The notes under the pieces were generated by a model, which saw only the letters and a list, made by a program, of their open reading frames with translations, did no database searches and was not told the origin of the DNA. 64,000 nt of DNA from SZUA-38 sp965212525 (GTDB lineage Bacteria; Pseudomonadota; Gammaproteobacteria; Xanthomonadales; SZUA-38), in assembly GCA_965212525.1 (NCBI GenBank), contig CBDBVC010000030.1, forward strand, positions 1-64,000, read 5' to 3'. The translations under genes were made by a program, and so were the position numbers. Below, one piece after another: positions 34,101 to 44,161 of this stretch (position 1 is the first letter of the stretch; every line of letters starts with the position of its first letter).

Positions 34101-37100
34101 CTAGCGGTTCCTGACCGTTACCCGATCCTGTTTCAGGCCAATGGCCCGGTGTTCGGGCTGGTACATGTCCTCGACAAAGGCCGAGGGCACCTGATAGGTA
34201 CCGGGTGTCACCGCCCGCATCAGGTACACCAGATGTGCCGGCTGATAGCGGTTGGCATCAATGGCAGCCACATAGCGATCATCGCGGTATTCCTGATACT
34301 GGATATTGCTGTGCTGCATCAGCTCGGCCAGCGGACGCTCATCTATTCTGAATTCGGCCAGTTTGGTGGTGTTTTCAAGATTCTGGTTCTCCAGCTCGAA
34401 TCCGGCAGGAATCAGATCGGCCACCAGTGCATCAGGCGTGCGCTGCTCGGCATCGACACGAAGATGCACCAGCACCATCTCACCGGTACTCACGCTGGTA
34501 AGGGCATCCATCGGCACCAGATTATCGCCATCGATGCGATAATACTGACGTGAAATCGACAGTGCCTCACTGACCGGTTCAGGCGGAGAAACCGGATAGC
34601 CGTTCACCGCCAGGTTGACAAACACCGGTTCTGGTGACTCCAGGCTGACTGCCAGTGCCGAGGCCAGATCATCCGCATCCAGACTCAACCGGTAACTGTC
34701 CTGCTGGTCGACCTCGAAGGTCTGCCCGGCAATGTCCAGCGTGGCACGGTAGCCCTGATTCGACAGCGCCCTTGTCGACAGACCAGCCAGGAACAGGGCG
34801 ATATGATCCTGTGTGCTGAGGTATCGCCGTCGCTGCATGGCCGACACCAGATCCAGCATCAGCTTCTTGATGCGTGCCGTTTCTGCATCGTGACTTTTCA
34901 GCAGGTGTATCATCATTGCAATATCCCGAACGGCACTGCCGTAGTCGCCAAGGTAATCCTCACCGCGATCAATGTCGAAGGCCTTTGCCATCAACTCGTC
35001 ACTGCTCTTTTCATCGCCCATGGTCTTCATGGCCAGTGCCAGCTGAACCAGCGGCAGCGCCGAGCGTGAATGCGACGCCTTGTTCTTGAGCAGTCGCATT
35101 GAAGCCAGATTGACCTGATTCATCTTTGACAGCACATAGGCGGCATAGGCGCGATAGGCGAACTGGTAATGATCGGGCGATGCCGAGTAGCGCACGGTGC
35201 CGTAGATTGATGTCGCATTGACATAGTTCTTCAGCCGCTCAACAGATCGGGTGAACAGGGCGTCGGGCACGGCATAACCCTGATTGCGTGCCGTGACCAG
35301 AATATCGGTGACATAGACTGTCAGCCAGTGCTCTTCATAATAGGCATTGCCCCACAGTGAGTAACCGCCCTGCTGGTTCTGAAGATCAGCCAGTCGCGCC
35401 AGCCCTACCTGGATTCGCTTGCTGCGCTCGGCATCGTCGACACGACGCATCTTGAAGTGACGCTGGGTATCCTGATCGGCATACAGCAACGGGAACATGC
35501 GCGAACTGGTCTGTTCCAGACAACCGTAGGGGTAACCCAGCAGGTATTCGAAGTGGCTGGCCAGGTTGAGTCCGGCATCACTGGAGAGCGACAGGTAACC
35601 GTGTCGTGTGGAGGCGTAACTGTCGGCAAACTCATCGAACCATTGCCTGCGTTCATCTTCACCCAGTACCACGATTTCCTGGAAGGTCGATGCCGGATAG
35701 GCCGGCCGTATCCCGAGTGTCCAGGAGCGGGAAATATCATCCAGATGATCGCCGCGAATCTCGGCACGAATGCCGGCAGCGCCAAAACCGTCTGCAGCTG
35801 TCGCCTTCAGGTACAGCGTCTGTTTCTCATCATCTTCAAGCGTGAGCTGTTGCTGCCCGTCCTCGATCAGAAGCAACGGGTCTGAGTCCAGATCGATGCT
35901 GATCTGCTGCTCACGGCCACTCTTGTTGTGCACATCCAGTGCCAGTGTGGTCACATCACCGGCCGCCAGGAATCGTGGCATGGACAATTGAGTCACCATC
36001 GGTGACACCACGGTCACCTCGGCTTCGCCATGACCGAACGCGTTCTCATTCCAGGCCACTGCCATCAGTTTCAAGCGGCCCTCGAAGTACGGCACCGACA
36101 GGTCGATGCTGGCCTCTCCCGCATCATCAACGGCTACAGCGCCCTGGAACAGTGACACGATCTGCACCTCGGTGGCCGGCTTCTGTCCACCACGCGACAG
36201 ATCGGCATCGCCACCAAAGCGCAGTGAGGCCGTCTCGAAATCGTTCAGTTCGATCAGCCGGCTGTACATGTCACGGGCATCAACGCCGAAGCGGCGCTGG
36301 CCGAAGAACCCGTCATGAGGGTCTGGAGTCTGGAAATCGGTGATATTGAGTACGCCCACATCCACCGCCGCCAGCGTCAGCCAGGCCCTGCCCTCGATTG
36401 GCTTGCCACTCACGTCGCTGAGCCTGACGCGGGCATTGAGTGTGCTTTCCGGTCGAATCTGTTCGGCCAGTTCCGGCCAGCTGACCGACAGCCTGCGATC
36501 CTCACGATCGATGGGCAGGTGAATCACGCCCAGTGCCCTGTCCGGCGTAATCCGGTTTTTGTCATCACCGGGCTTGAAGGCAATCACCGAGACATAAATG
36601 TCGTGGCGCTGCCAGTCTTCCGATACCGGAATCTCGACGGTGGTGCCGTTACCGTCAAGCGTCAGTTTCCGGCTCCACAGCAGCTGATCCGACTCAACCA
36701 GGACGATGCCCTCACCGGATTGTGGCGGCACCACCTGCAGGCGTGCTGTGCCACCGGCACGATAAGCGCCCTGATCAAGTGCCAGCTTGACTTCATCGGG
36801 CCGGGCCGCCGCACCGCCGTACTGGGTTTCACGCCAGTTGCGGTACCAGTCGTAACCGGCATGAAAGCGTACCGAGGTCACCAGCCGCGTGACCGGGTCG
36901 GTCACCTCCAGACGGTAGTAACCCCACTCCACTTCCATCGCGGTCTGGGCGGCAATCGTCTCTGTCAGGTCGATGGTCTGGGTGACGACCGGGTATTCGC
37001 TGTCAGTGTACTGATAATGCCAGCCCTCACCCGTGCTGTATTCCCAGAAATACTGCCGGTCTTCACGAATCAGGCTGATTTCGGCATCGTCGACGGCAAC

Positions 37101-39131
37101 AAGGTTGCCGTCACGATCCGACTTGATCATCTCGAAACGCACCACCGAGTTGGCTGTCGGATTCTTGTCACCAAAACTGGTGCGAACACCGATCAGTTCA
37201 CTGGCCGGCAGTATGGTGCCGTTCCAGCTGCGGCTGACCGGTCGGCCTCCCGATTCGAACAGGCTGCTGTTGATCCGGATCGACAGGGGTGATTGCGTCG
37301 AGGCCCAGCTGTTGCCACCGGATCCCGCCGGCAGCAGGATGGTGCGACCATCACTGTCCAGCAACACCTCAGGCATGGTATATCGCTGCAGCAGATCGGT
37401 CTGCCGAACATCACCAAACTCGTAGTCCTCATGTGCCGGTATCGGGTGAGGCTGGTGGTCGATCACTACCGTGCTTTCCAGACGGTTCCCGGCAGCTGGC
37501 GCACCATACAGATACTGACCGTTGACGGGTACCCTGATGACTTCATTGGCCATGAACAGACTCTGCTCGGCCTCGAAATCCAGTGTCATTCGCTCGGGTA
37601 GAAAATCCTCCACCTTGAAGTCGTAATTGAACTGTCCGGCATCCACGTGGGTGACGCGGAACTGCCAGTTGCCGGTGATGGCCGTTTCCGGCACCGTCAG
37701 CTCGTATTCGTAATAGCCACCCATGTCCTCGCTGTTATCGTTGCGTGGTTTCCAGACAAACTCCTCAAGCACCTTGCCGGTGGCGGTACGCACTTCGACC
37801 GACAATGGCACGGCATCAACCGGTTTGCCGTCCTGATCACGGATCAGCGCCGAAAAGGTCGCTGTTTCACCGGGGCGGTAGAGGTCACGCGGTGCATAGA
37901 GGAACACCTCGACTGATCTAGATTTTCGCTGCCCCAGTTCGAATGCCGACAGATCCAGTGCCGGCGACTGCAGGTAGAGCGCGGTCAGTGATTCCCCCTG
38001 CTGGGCCAGCACGACCCGCCCCACCTGACCGTTGTCGGTGAAGCTGGCAAGTCCTGAGGGACTGGACTTGAGGGCATCCACCACGCGTCCGGCAGCATCC
38101 AGTAGCGTGACCTGGGCACCACCGATGGGCTTGCCTGACTTGAGTGAGGCCAGATGCACATCCAGCCGGCGATCATAGTGACGCGCATGCAGGCCAACGT
38201 CGGTGACGCTGTAGTAGGTGATTTCACGTTCGTAATTGAGCTGACCGGCAATCGACATGATGGCCACGTACATGCCGGGTTCATTCAGTGCCTTGATCGA
38301 ATCGACCGGCAGCACGAATTTCTTGCGCGTGTGCTCATCGGCATCAAGCTGAAACTGACCGCTGTAGGCCAGTTCGGTGATCTGGTCGAATCCATACAGG
38401 TTATATCGATAGTAGCGATCCTGAACACGACGGAAGAACTCGTGGTACTGCTCCGGCAACACCCGGTGAAAATCCACCTGAACCTTGTTCACATTCACGG
38501 CCGTGACAGGCAGGCCTCGGCTCAGATCAGCCGGCAGGAACGAACCGCGTGATTCGAAACTGACACTGGCCGAGACTGGACGCGTGGTCAGATCCTGGCT
38601 CACATCCATCGGCAGCGACCGCCCCGAGGCAGCGAGGAATCCGGAGTACACCTTGACCCGGTACGGGGTAGACGGCTGAGAGGCTGCAAAATAGATTTCG
38701 CGTCCATTTTCCGTCAGCACCCAGTCTCCCTCGATGACTCGCGCCGGCAACTGGCCACCATTGCCATCATTGGTGGGCAATTGCGTGAGTGAAACGTGGG
38801 GTCTGAAATCGATGCTGCCATCAACCGGCTCGGAAAAGATGACGGCGATCACGTTGCGCTCCACACCCGTTCCCATCGGCATGCTCTTTTCCTGGATTTT
38901 CAGTACCGAGAATTCACCGGCGACCGGAACCGGCATGGTCTGCGTCCCGGTGGCTTCAGCGCCTGCCTCCACAGGGTCTGCCGTTTGCGCTGACGGCGTC
39001 TGTTCCGTTACCGGAGCGGCTGCAGCCGTCTCTGTCGATTCAGGCGTATCGTCCGAACAGCCTGAAACGATCAGGCAGGCGATCAATGCAAGCAGTAACA
39101 ATCTGCAACGGCTGCGAAGTTGGTTTGGCAT
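34101..39131 (-). CDS. yfhM: Bacterial alpha-2-macroglobulin, thioester-containing lipoprotein
   Basis: A 1,676-residue periplasmic protease-trapping protein. The lipoprotein signal IACLIVSGC places the lipid-bound cysteine near residue 25, followed by a Thr/Ala/Glu-rich linker of about 45 residues. MG-type domains fill the first two-thirds, including YDFKVEDFLPERM. The thioester motif YPYGCLEQTSS is intact with C1204 and Q1207, within the alpha/alpha-toroid domain, and the C-terminus is a receptor-binding-like domain. Length fits Escherichia coli YfhM (about 1,650). It is the first gene of the pbpC unit. A TATACT on the reverse strand (39160-39165) may be its -10. Confidence 0.94.
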   Translation of the reverse strand: MPNQLRSRCRLLLLALIACLIVSGCSDDTPESTETAAAAPVTEQTPSAQTADPVEAGAEATGTQTMPVPVAGEFSVLKIQEKSMPMGTGVERNVIAVIFSEPVDGSIDFRPHVSLTQLPTNDGNGGQLPARVIEGDWVLTENGREIYFAASQPSTPYRVKVYSGFLAASGRSLPMDVSQDLTTRPVSASVSFESRGSFLPADLSRGLPVTAVNVNKVQVDFHRVLPEQYHEFFRRVQDRYYRYNLYGFDQITELAYSGQFQLDADEHTRKKFVLPVDSIKALNEPGMYVAIMSIAGQLNYEREITYYSVTDVGLHARHYDRRLDVHLASLKSGKPIGGAQVTLLDAAGRVVDALKSSPSGLASFTDNGQVGRVVLAQQGESLTALYLQSPALDLSAFELGQRKSRSVEVFLYAPRDLYRPGETATFSALIRDQDGKPVDAVPLSVEVRTATGKVLEEFVWKPRNDNSEDMGGYYEYELTVPETAITGNWQFRVTHVDAGQFNYDFKVEDFLPERMTLDFEAEQSLFMANEVIRVPVNGQYLYGAPAAGNRLESTVVIDHQPHPIPAHEDYEFGDVRQTDLLQRYTMPEVLLDSDGRTILLPAGSGGNSWASTQSPLSIRINSSLFESGGRPVSRSWNGTILPASELIGVRTSFGDKNPTANSVVRFEMIKSDRDGNLVAVDDAEISLIREDRQYFWEYSTGEGWHYQYTDSEYPVVTQTIDLTETIAAQTAMEVEWGYYRLEVTDPVTRLVTSVRFHAGYDWYRNWRETQYGGAAARPDEVKLALDQGAYRAGGTARLQVVPPQSGEGIVLVESDQLLWSRKLTLDGNGTTVEIPVSEDWQRHDIYVSVIAFKPGDDKNRITPDRALGVIHLPIDREDRRLSVSWPELAEQIRPESTLNARVRLSDVSGKPIEGRAWLTLAAVDVGVLNITDFQTPDPHDGFFGQRRFGVDARDMYSRLIELNDFETASLRFGGDADLSRGGQKPATEVQIVSLFQGAVAVDDAGEASIDLSVPYFEGRLKLMAVAWNENAFGHGEAEVTVVSPMVTQLSMPRFLAAGDVTTLALDVHNKSGREQQISIDLDSDPLLLIEDGQQQLTLEDDEKQTLYLKATAADGFGAAGIRAEIRGDHLDDISRSWTLGIRPAYPASTFQEIVVLGEDERRQWFDEFADSYASTRHGYLSLSSDAGLNLASHFEYLLGYPYGCLEQTSSRMFPLLYADQDTQRHFKMRRVDDAERSKRIQVGLARLADLQNQQGGYSLWGNAYYEEHWLTVYVTDILVTARNQGYAVPDALFTRSVERLKNYVNATSIYGTVRYSASPDHYQFAYRAYAAYVLSKMNQVNLASMRLLKNKASHSRSALPLVQLALAMKTMGDEKSSDELMAKAFDIDRGEDYLGDYGSAVRDIAMMIHLLKSHDAETARIKKLMLDLVSAMQRRRYLSTQDHIALFLAGLSTRALSNQGYRATLDIAGQTFEVDQQDSYRLSLDADDLASALAVSLESPEPVFVNLAVNGYPVSPPEPVSEALSISRQYYRIDGDNLVPMDALTSVSTGEMVLVHLRVDAEQRTPDALVADLIPAGFELENQNLENTTKLAEFRIDERPLAELMQHSNIQYQEYRDDRYVAAIDANRYQPAHLVYLMRAVTPGTYQVPSAFVEDMYQPEHRAIGLKQDRVTVRNR

Positions 39132-39248
39132 GGTGTGTTCCCCAGATCAGTTCAGCCCTAGTATACGGCTTGATGACGGGTAACAGGGTGTCGCAGTTAT
39201 GCCGGGATTGTGGCAATCAGCCTGTCGGCTTGAGAGCGTTGCTCTGGA

Positions 39249-39962
39249 TCAGTCGCGAAGATCAGAAAACAGCGGTGGATCAGCCGCGAGGATCAACTCA
39301 ACCCAGCGGCTGTAGAATGCTGACGAGGGGTGCAGGCCATCGGAAGCAACCCACTCGGGATGCGATGCCACATTCAGGCTGTCTGGTGTGATATCGACGT
39401 GGAATACCCCGACCTCGGTCGCCACCTCGTGCACCACCCGGTTGTAGGCAGCCATGGCATCACCCTCATGATCGAGATCACGATCCAGGGTTGTTGCGAA
39501 TGGCGTCCTGCTCCAGTCCGGGATCGACAGCACCAGCACTCGATCCGGCCTGCCGCCTGCAAAATCAATGGCCCGGTTCAGCAGCTGTCGAAACTCGGAT
39601 TCGAAATCTGCCACCGGCCGCCCGCGAAACTGGTTGTTGACACCGATGGACAGCGACACCAGGTCATAGCTGCCGCTGATCACCGCACGATCGATGGCCG
39701 CATTCAATTCGTCCGTTGTCCAGCCGGTGCGGGCAATGATGCGCGGGTTGGCCAGTTCCAGGCCCTGCTCGCGCAGCCGTGAAACCAGTTGCACCGGCCA
39801 GCGTTCCTCCGGGCTGACAGCCTCGCCGATGGTGTAGGAATCCCCCAGTGCCAGAAATGTCATTGTGTCAGTCCTGTCCTGTTGTCCATTTGCTGCAATC
39901 GTTGCTGACAGCATGACTGTGATCGCCAGCAGCCAGAGCCACAACAGTTCGCGCGCTGGCAT
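39249..39962 (-). CDS. SGNH/GDSL-family hydrolase
   Basis: A 237-residue secreted or periplasmic esterase-like protein; the N-terminal hydrophobic region ends near TIAANG. Block I is FLALGDSYTIGE, block III SIGVNNQF, and block V DGLHPS with the catalytic Asp and His. The block II Gly is plausibly in ARTGWTT. The start codon directly follows the YcgL stop (TGAATG), so the two are coupled. Substrate unknown. Confidence 0.88.
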   Translation of the reverse strand: MPARELLWLWLLAITVMLSATIAANGQQDRTDTMTFLALGDSYTIGEAVSPEERWPVQLVSRLREQGLELANPRIIARTGWTTDELNAAIDRAVISGSYDLVSLSIGVNNQFRGRPVADFESEFRQLLNRAIDFAGGRPDRVLVLSIPDWSRTPFATTLDRDLDHEGDAMAAYNRVVHEVATEVGVFHVDITPDSLNVASHPEWVASDGLHPSSAFYSRWVELILAADPPLFSDLRD

Positions 39963-40232
39963 TCAACGGTCCCGCAGGCCTTCGCCGTAGGCCAGCACGT
40001 GTTTATTGGGCGGTAATTGCAGGTAGTAACCCGGATCAGCAAGCGATGCCCGCACATTCTGGATGTTTACCTGCGCCAGGGACTGCCGCTTGTCCAGGTC
40101 AATCACCATCACCTTCTCCAGCGTGCCCATTTTCTCGAGCAGCTCGTCGGGCACGCTGTCGGGTGAATCACCACGATTCAGATACAGGTAGGCATCGGGA
40201 TAGCGGCTTCCCTTGTAGACCTCGCACCACAT
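39963..40232 (-). CDS. ycgL: YcgL-domain protein
   Basis: An 89-residue protein starting MWCEVYKGSRYPDAYLYL, with VPDELLEKMG and LADPGYYLQLPP, the clear pattern of the YcgL family found in Gammaproteobacteria. Function is unknown. It begins four bases after the stop of the tricorn-like protease gene and ends at the start of the SGNH hydrolase gene. In-frame sequence further upstream overlaps the protease gene and is not coding. Confidence 0.88.
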   Translation of the reverse strand: MWCEVYKGSRYPDAYLYLNRGDSPDSVPDELLEKMGTLEKVMVIDLDKRQSLAQVNIQNVRASLADPGYYLQLPPNKHVLAYGEGLRDR

Positions 40233-40236
40233 GAGA

Positions 40237-43200
40237 TCAGAACTTGGTGGGTGCCGGCGGTGCCTCAACCGTCTGTTTCGGATTGTTCTCCAGCTGCTCC
40301 AGCAGGTAGGCCACCGCACGATCCAGCGACGGGTCTTCCCCTGCCGCAACCAGTTCCGGTCGATCCCAGACTTCGATGTCAGGAGCAACGCCTTCGTTTT
40401 CAACCGCCCAGTCGCCATCGGTATCCATGAAGCGGAAGGTGGATGCCAGAATCATGCCGCCGTCTGACAGGGTGGGATTGCCAGAAATACCAATCAGGCC
40501 ACCCCAGGTGCGGGTGCCGATCAGCGGCCCCAGCCCCAGTTTTCTGAAATAATACGGGAAGGCATCACCGCCCGAGCTGGAATAGTGATTGATCAGGGTC
40601 GCCTTGGGTCCATCGTGTGCCACCAGCGGTGTCTGCTGCGGTTTCAGTCCGCGACGCTTCCAGTAGTTGAGTGGCTTGCGGCTGACAATTTCGATCATGC
40701 GATCGGGTATGAATCCACCGCCGTTGTAGCGGGCATCCAGTATCAGCGCCTCCTTGTTCACCTGCGGACCAAAATCCTTGTTCAGTTCCCGGTTACCCGG
40801 GCCAGCCGTATTCGGCAGGTGGATGTAACCAATACGCCCACCCGACAGTTCATCAACCCTGCGCTTGCGTTCATTCACCCAGTCCAGGTATCGCAGTGGT
40901 GTTTCCGAAGCGACCGGCGTAACAAACACATCGCGTGCACCTTCATCGCTGGCCTCATCGCTGACGCGCAGCAGGGTCTGCTGACCGGCGGTGTTTTCCA
41001 TCAGCTCATAGAAATTGGACACCTCCGTGGTGGCTCGGCCGTTGACGGCAATGATGAAATCACCCTCGTCGATATCGAGCCCCGCCACGGTCAGCGGCGA
41101 GATGGTCTGCTGGTGCCAGTTTTCACCGTCCAGAATCTTGCTGATCCGGTAATAGCCGGAATCGTGCTTCTCCAGCTCGGCACCGAGAAGACCGCCATCG
41201 ATACGGTCGACCGAGATCTCGTCACCCGACTGAACGTAGATATGACCGGCATTCATCTCACCGGCAATTTCACTGAAGATATAGTCCAGATCCTGGCGAT
41301 GACGCACGTGTTCCACCAGCGGCAGATAACGGTCATGAATGGCCCGCCAGTCCTGGCCATGCATACCCGGATCATAGAACCAGTCACGCAAAATTCGCCA
41401 GCCATCGGTGTACATCTGGCGCCACTCCTGCAGCGGGTCAATGCGCACCATCATTCGATCCAGATTGAGCTTGTCATCCATCTTCTGATCGGGCTTGGCA
41501 TCGATGATGGCGAAGTCGCCATTGCTGCGAACCAGCAGTTTCTTGCCATTGCCCGACAGGGCATACCCCTGAACACCGGCAAGCACCGCTTTTTCTTCTT
41601 CGTCATCGAGTTTGAACATCTTGAGTTCGGGCTGTCCGTCGCCGAATGCCACATAGAAAACGGCACTGTCGCTGGCACTGAGTCCGCCAAAATTGCCACC
41701 GGCACCCATCAGCGCCTGAATGCGGTTGTTGAAGCCGTCAAAATCGATGGCCACCTCGACAGCCTCATCCTCACCGTTGTCATCGCCATTGCCGTTGCCG
41801 TTATCGCCTTCATCGGCCGCAGCAACCTCGTCGCTCTTCGGCTTGAACAGCGCCGGGGCATCCTGGGTCAGACGTCCGGCATAGACCCGTGTCGCATCGG
41901 TATACAGGTAATTGAATTCATAACTGGAGAAGGTGAGATTGAAGTCCCGGTTGGAGAGAAAGTACAGGTAGCGGCCCTTGGGATCGAATACCGGGGCCGT
42001 TTCTCCGGAAGCGTCTGTGGTCAGCTGCCGGGTGGTCTTCGAATCGACACCGTAGACCCAGATGTTGGTGGTGCCGGCAGCATTGTTCTTGACGTAGGCG
42101 ATCCAGCCGCTGTCCGGTGAAAAGCTGAAATCGGTAATGTCATTGTAATCCGAACGATCGGCCACGGTGACGCGTCCACTGGCAACGTCGACCACGTTGA
42201 GGTTCTGGTTCTTGTCACCAAAGGCCAGCAGCTTGCTGTCGGGCGACCACACCGGATCAAAGCGCCAGATCGCGCCATCGGTGGTTACTCGACGTGGCTC
42301 ACCGTCACCTTTCTGATCGGCCACATAAACCTCGTATTCGCCACTGGCGTCACTGAGCCAGGCGATGCTCTGACCGTCGGGTGACCAGCTGACGGATACC
42401 TCACGCGAATCACCCGAACCGGTCAGGTTTCGAATCCGTCCGTGCTTGGCCGGTACGGTAAACACTTCACCGCGGGCGCCGAACACGGCACGCTCACCGT
42501 TCGGTGACAGATCAAAGGATTCGATCGAGTCACTGACCGACTTGAATGACGGCCGCGACTCCGGAAAGTCGTCGATGACTGCAATGTTCAGTCGTTCTGC
42601 ACCATCGCTGCCGGGTGCGTATCGGTACAGGAATCCACCCGCTTCATAGACCACTGCCTCGGGGCCTGCACTGGCCCATAGCACGTCGAAGTCCTCATGA
42701 TCGGTGACCTGAACCGGCTCACCGCCTTCGACATGGCGAAACAGGTTCAGTGTGTAATTGCGATCCGAGGTGAAATAGATCTCGTCACCGATCCAGACAG
42801 GCTGATGATCGGTGGCGTCATGCGTGGTCAGTCGACGGCTGCTGTTGTTCTCCAGATCGTAGGTCCAGACGTCCTGGGCCCGGCCACCACGGTATCGCTT
42901 CCATGTGCGGAATTCACGATCAATGGGTGTGTAGACCAGAGTCTTGCCGTCGGGAGAAAACATGCCGGCACCGCCCTCGGGAATGGCCAGCGGGGTTTCC
43001 ATGCCGCCATTGACCGGAACCAGATAATGTCGACCCATGCGAACGCCCCAGGGCAGGCGGTTGGCGCGCACAAGAACACTGGAGCCGTCCGGTGTCCAGT
43101 CCAGCACACGGTAATCGAAACCCCCTCTTGGCGGCATCGGTCCGACATCGTTGTACCAGGTCAACTGACGCGGTGTGCCACCGGCCGTGGGCATGACATA

Positions 43201-43473
43201 GACCTGCCTGGACCCACTGTATTCTGCCGAAAAGGCAATCATGCTGCCATCAGGCGAGAACTTGGGGAACAGCTCGCTGCCATGGTGCGAGGTCAGGCGT
43301 CTGGCCAGGCTCTCGCTCTGACCGATCTGTGCGACATGAATATTACCGGCGTGAACAAAGGCAACCTTGTCCTTGTGAATGTCGGCATAGCGCAGTATTC
43401 GGGCGGGTTCGGCCGAAGCGGTCGAGGCCAGGACGGTGAGAATCAGAATCAGAACGGGCAGACGCTTGAACAT
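40237..43473 (-). CDS. Tricorn-like S41 protease with TolB-type propeller
   Basis: A 1,078-residue exported protein (signal peptide ending STASA). Residues about 40-340 and 340-610 form WD40/TolB-like propellers with repeated FSPDG and WSPDGQ blades; about residues 575-600 are an acidic Gly/Asn/Asp linker; a C1 helical bundle, a PDZ domain (GGLLGAELEKHDSGYYRISKI) and the S41 core follow. Catalytic residues match Tricorn: H744 in NAGHIYV, S967 in SSSGGDAF, and E1027 in ENEGVAPD. A Gly-His replaces the Ser-His of archaeal Tricorn (S745). It probably degrades peptides in the periplasm. First gene of a unit with ycgL and the SGNH hydrolase. Confidence 0.92.
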   Translation of the reverse strand: MFKRLPVLILILTVLASTASAEPARILRYADIHKDKVAFVHAGNIHVAQIGQSESLARRLTSHHGSELFPKFSPDGSMIAFSAEYSGSRQVYVMPTAGGTPRQLTWYNDVGPMPPRGGFDYRVLDWTPDGSSVLVRANRLPWGVRMGRHYLVPVNGGMETPLAIPEGGAGMFSPDGKTLVYTPIDREFRTWKRYRGGRAQDVWTYDLENNSSRRLTTHDATDHQPVWIGDEIYFTSDRNYTLNLFRHVEGGEPVQVTDHEDFDVLWASAGPEAVVYEAGGFLYRYAPGSDGAERLNIAVIDDFPESRPSFKSVSDSIESFDLSPNGERAVFGARGEVFTVPAKHGRIRNLTGSGDSREVSVSWSPDGQSIAWLSDASGEYEVYVADQKGDGEPRRVTTDGAIWRFDPVWSPDSKLLAFGDKNQNLNVVDVASGRVTVADRSDYNDITDFSFSPDSGWIAYVKNNAAGTTNIWVYGVDSKTTRQLTTDASGETAPVFDPKGRYLYFLSNRDFNLTFSSYEFNYLYTDATRVYAGRLTQDAPALFKPKSDEVAAADEGDNGNGNGDDNGEDEAVEVAIDFDGFNNRIQALMGAGGNFGGLSASDSAVFYVAFGDGQPELKMFKLDDEEEKAVLAGVQGYALSGNGKKLLVRSNGDFAIIDAKPDQKMDDKLNLDRMMVRIDPLQEWRQMYTDGWRILRDWFYDPGMHGQDWRAIHDRYLPLVEHVRHRQDLDYIFSEIAGEMNAGHIYVQSGDEISVDRIDGGLLGAELEKHDSGYYRISKILDGENWHQQTISPLTVAGLDIDEGDFIIAVNGRATTEVSNFYELMENTAGQQTLLRVSDEASDEGARDVFVTPVASETPLRYLDWVNERKRRVDELSGGRIGYIHLPNTAGPGNRELNKDFGPQVNKEALILDARYNGGGFIPDRMIEIVSRKPLNYWKRRGLKPQQTPLVAHDGPKATLINHYSSSGGDAFPYYFRKLGLGPLIGTRTWGGLIGISGNPTLSDGGMILASTFRFMDTDGDWAVENEGVAPDIEVWDRPELVAAGEDPSLDRAVAYLLEQLENNPKQTVEAPPAPTKF

Positions 43474-43675
43474 GAAGGGCTTCCATCAGTGAAAAAACCT
43501 GCACAGTGTAACGCTGCACCTGATCCGGTGCCACTGAACTGATGAACTAGTTCTGCGGTGCTGAAATCGCTGTTCAGGAAAACCCGCGCAGCATACAATT
43601 TGACCAGTCACGACTGATGACACATCTTCGCAGCCGTCAATCGGTGCACACTGACAATTACACGGGAAATCAACA

Positions 43676-44125
43676 ATGGGCATTCAGATACGACAGGCCA
43701 TCATCGACGACCAGGCCATCATCACACAATTCAATCAGAACATGGCCATGGAAACCGAAAACCGGACACTCGATGATGCCACCATCGGTGCCGGTGTTGC
43801 TGCCGTGCTCGGTGATAGTAATCGAGGCTTCTACCTGATCGCCGAGGTCGATGGACGGCCAGCCGGGTGTCTGATGGTGACGTTTGAATGGAGCGATTGG
43901 CGCAATTACTGGTTCTGGTGGATTCAGAGTGTCTATGTGGATCAGGATTTCAGACGCCAGGGGATCTACCAGAACATGTATCAGGCAGTGAAAGACCTGG
44001 CTGACGATCGGGATGACGTCGGCGGCTTCAGGCTGTATGTCGAGACCGAGAACATTGCCGCACAGAAAACCTACGAACGACTGGGCATGACACGCTGCGA
44101 CTATCTGATGTACGAGGCGCATTAA
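43676..44125 (+). CDS. GNAT-family N-acetyltransferase
   Basis: A 149-residue acetyltransferase. It has the AcCoA-binding region IQSVYVDQDFRRQGIYQNMYQAV and the C-terminal LYVETENIAAQKTYERLGM. GGGA precedes the ATG. The order of strands and WSDWRNYWFWWIQSVYV resemble uncharacterised YjgM-like enzymes. Acceptor unknown. It stands alone, divergent from the tricorn-like protease. Confidence 0.88.
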   Translation: MGIQIRQAIIDDQAIITQFNQNMAMETENRTLDDATIGAGVAAVLGDSNRGFYLIAEVDGRPAGCLMVTFEWSDWRNYWFWWIQSVYVDQDFRRQGIYQNMYQAVKDLADDRDDVGGFRLYVETENIAAQKTYERLGMTRCDYLMYEAH

Positions 44126-44161
44126 TGCCCTGTTCACATACAATGGTGTTTAATGGGCCAC

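Noticed and set aside
40585..42120. 511-codon plus-strand open frame opposite the tricorn-like protease
   Set aside because: Antisense of a well-supported gene with intact catalytic residues; the frame shows no recognisable domain.
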